Positions 5,609 through 5,775 of a DNA stretch of 5,775 nt are shown piece after piece. Under the pieces are notes generated by a model. That model was not told the DNA's origin and did not search any database. It was given only the letters and a program-made list of their open reading frames with translations. How positions within the stretch are numbered: the stretch's first letter is position 1; each line of letters opens with the position of its first letter. A program made the translations under genes and the position numbers. This stretch comes from an uncultured Oscillospiraceae bacterium (lineage in GTDB: Bacteria > Bacillota > Clostridia > Oscillospirales > Oscillospiraceae): NCBI GenBank assembly GCA_900762005.1, contig CAAFEV010000292.1, forward strand, positions 1 to 5,775. Reading direction: 5' to 3'.

Positions 5609-5775
5609 ATGCCCGAGCCTATCCCCGCAATTGAATTTCGCGGAATTACAAAACGCTTCGGAAGCTTTACCGCGAACGACCATATTGATTTAAAAATCTA
5701 CCCCGGTGAAGTGCACGCACTGCTCGGAGAAAACGGAGCCGGCAAAACCACGCTGATGAATATTCTCTACGGTAT
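5609..5775 (+). CDS. Sugar/nucleoside-type ABC transporter ATPase, 5' part only
   Basis: The first 55 codons are in the window. The protein begins MPEPIPAIEFRGITKRFGSF and contains HALLGENGAGKTTLMNILYG, with the Walker A motif at about residues 40-48. The surrounding wording (ANDHIDLKIYPGEVHALLG) is typical of the double-ATPase proteins of the YufO/NupO (BmpA-linked nucleoside) and RbsA groups, which are normally about 500 residues. GGAGG (5596-5600) lies 8 nt before the ATG, and xdhC ends one base earlier, so it is almost certainly in the same transcript. An ATG at 5604 is out of frame. Permease genes and a BmpA-like lipoprotein would be expected to the right. Its neighbours suggest uptake of the purine or nucleoside substrate, but substrate choice is inferred only from context. 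Confidence 0.88.
   Translation, partial: MPEPIPAIEFRGITKRFGSFTANDHIDLKIYPGEVHALLGENGAGKTTLMNILYG

Overview
The window carries the start of a catabolic operon, read left to right, from what looks like an anaerobic member of the Bacillota (Clostridia-type, perhaps Oscillospirales). The basis for this is strong Shine-Dalgarno sites, oxygen-sensitive iron-sulfur and molybdenum enzymes, GC-richer coding DNA beside AT-richer spacers, and a nucleoside-type ABC transporter gene. The lineage is an inference; no RNA gene or other marker gene is present.

Layout. Positions 1-135 hold a strong leftward promoter whose -35/-10 spacer is filled by a perfect 16-bp palindrome within a phased array of GTATAC boxes, which suggests a repressed gene lying mostly left of the window. 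Positions 135-635 contain no convincing gene, only short inverted repeats and a duplicated 21-bp element that contains a Shine-Dalgarno-like sequence. A good rightward promoter (636-664) and a roughly 50-nt leader precede the operon.

The operon has five genes. The first encodes a PreA-like flavin/iron-sulfur reductase (721-1923). It is followed by the three subunits of a molybdenum hydroxylase of the xanthine dehydrogenase family: the Mo subunit (1964-4267), the FAD subunit (4245-5117) and the [2Fe-2S] subunit (5110-5607). The last is a YufO/NupO-like sugar/nucleoside ABC ATPase (5609 onward, cut by the window end). The hydroxylase genes overlap each other and no terminator is visible, so co-transcription and translational coupling are likely.

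How they may work together. The transporter would import a purine, nucleoside or related N-heterocycle. The Mo enzyme would hydroxylate the ring and pass electrons through its FeS clusters to FAD. The PreA-like protein would reduce (dearomatise) a ring. By-eye comparison with well-studied relatives shows changes at substrate-contacting positions in both enzymes, while the catalytic Cys (PreA-like) and Glu (Mo subunit) are retained. The usual PreA partner (PreT) is absent from the window. The true substrate may therefore be neither uracil/thymine nor xanthine. That is an inference, and it is the most interesting lead here.
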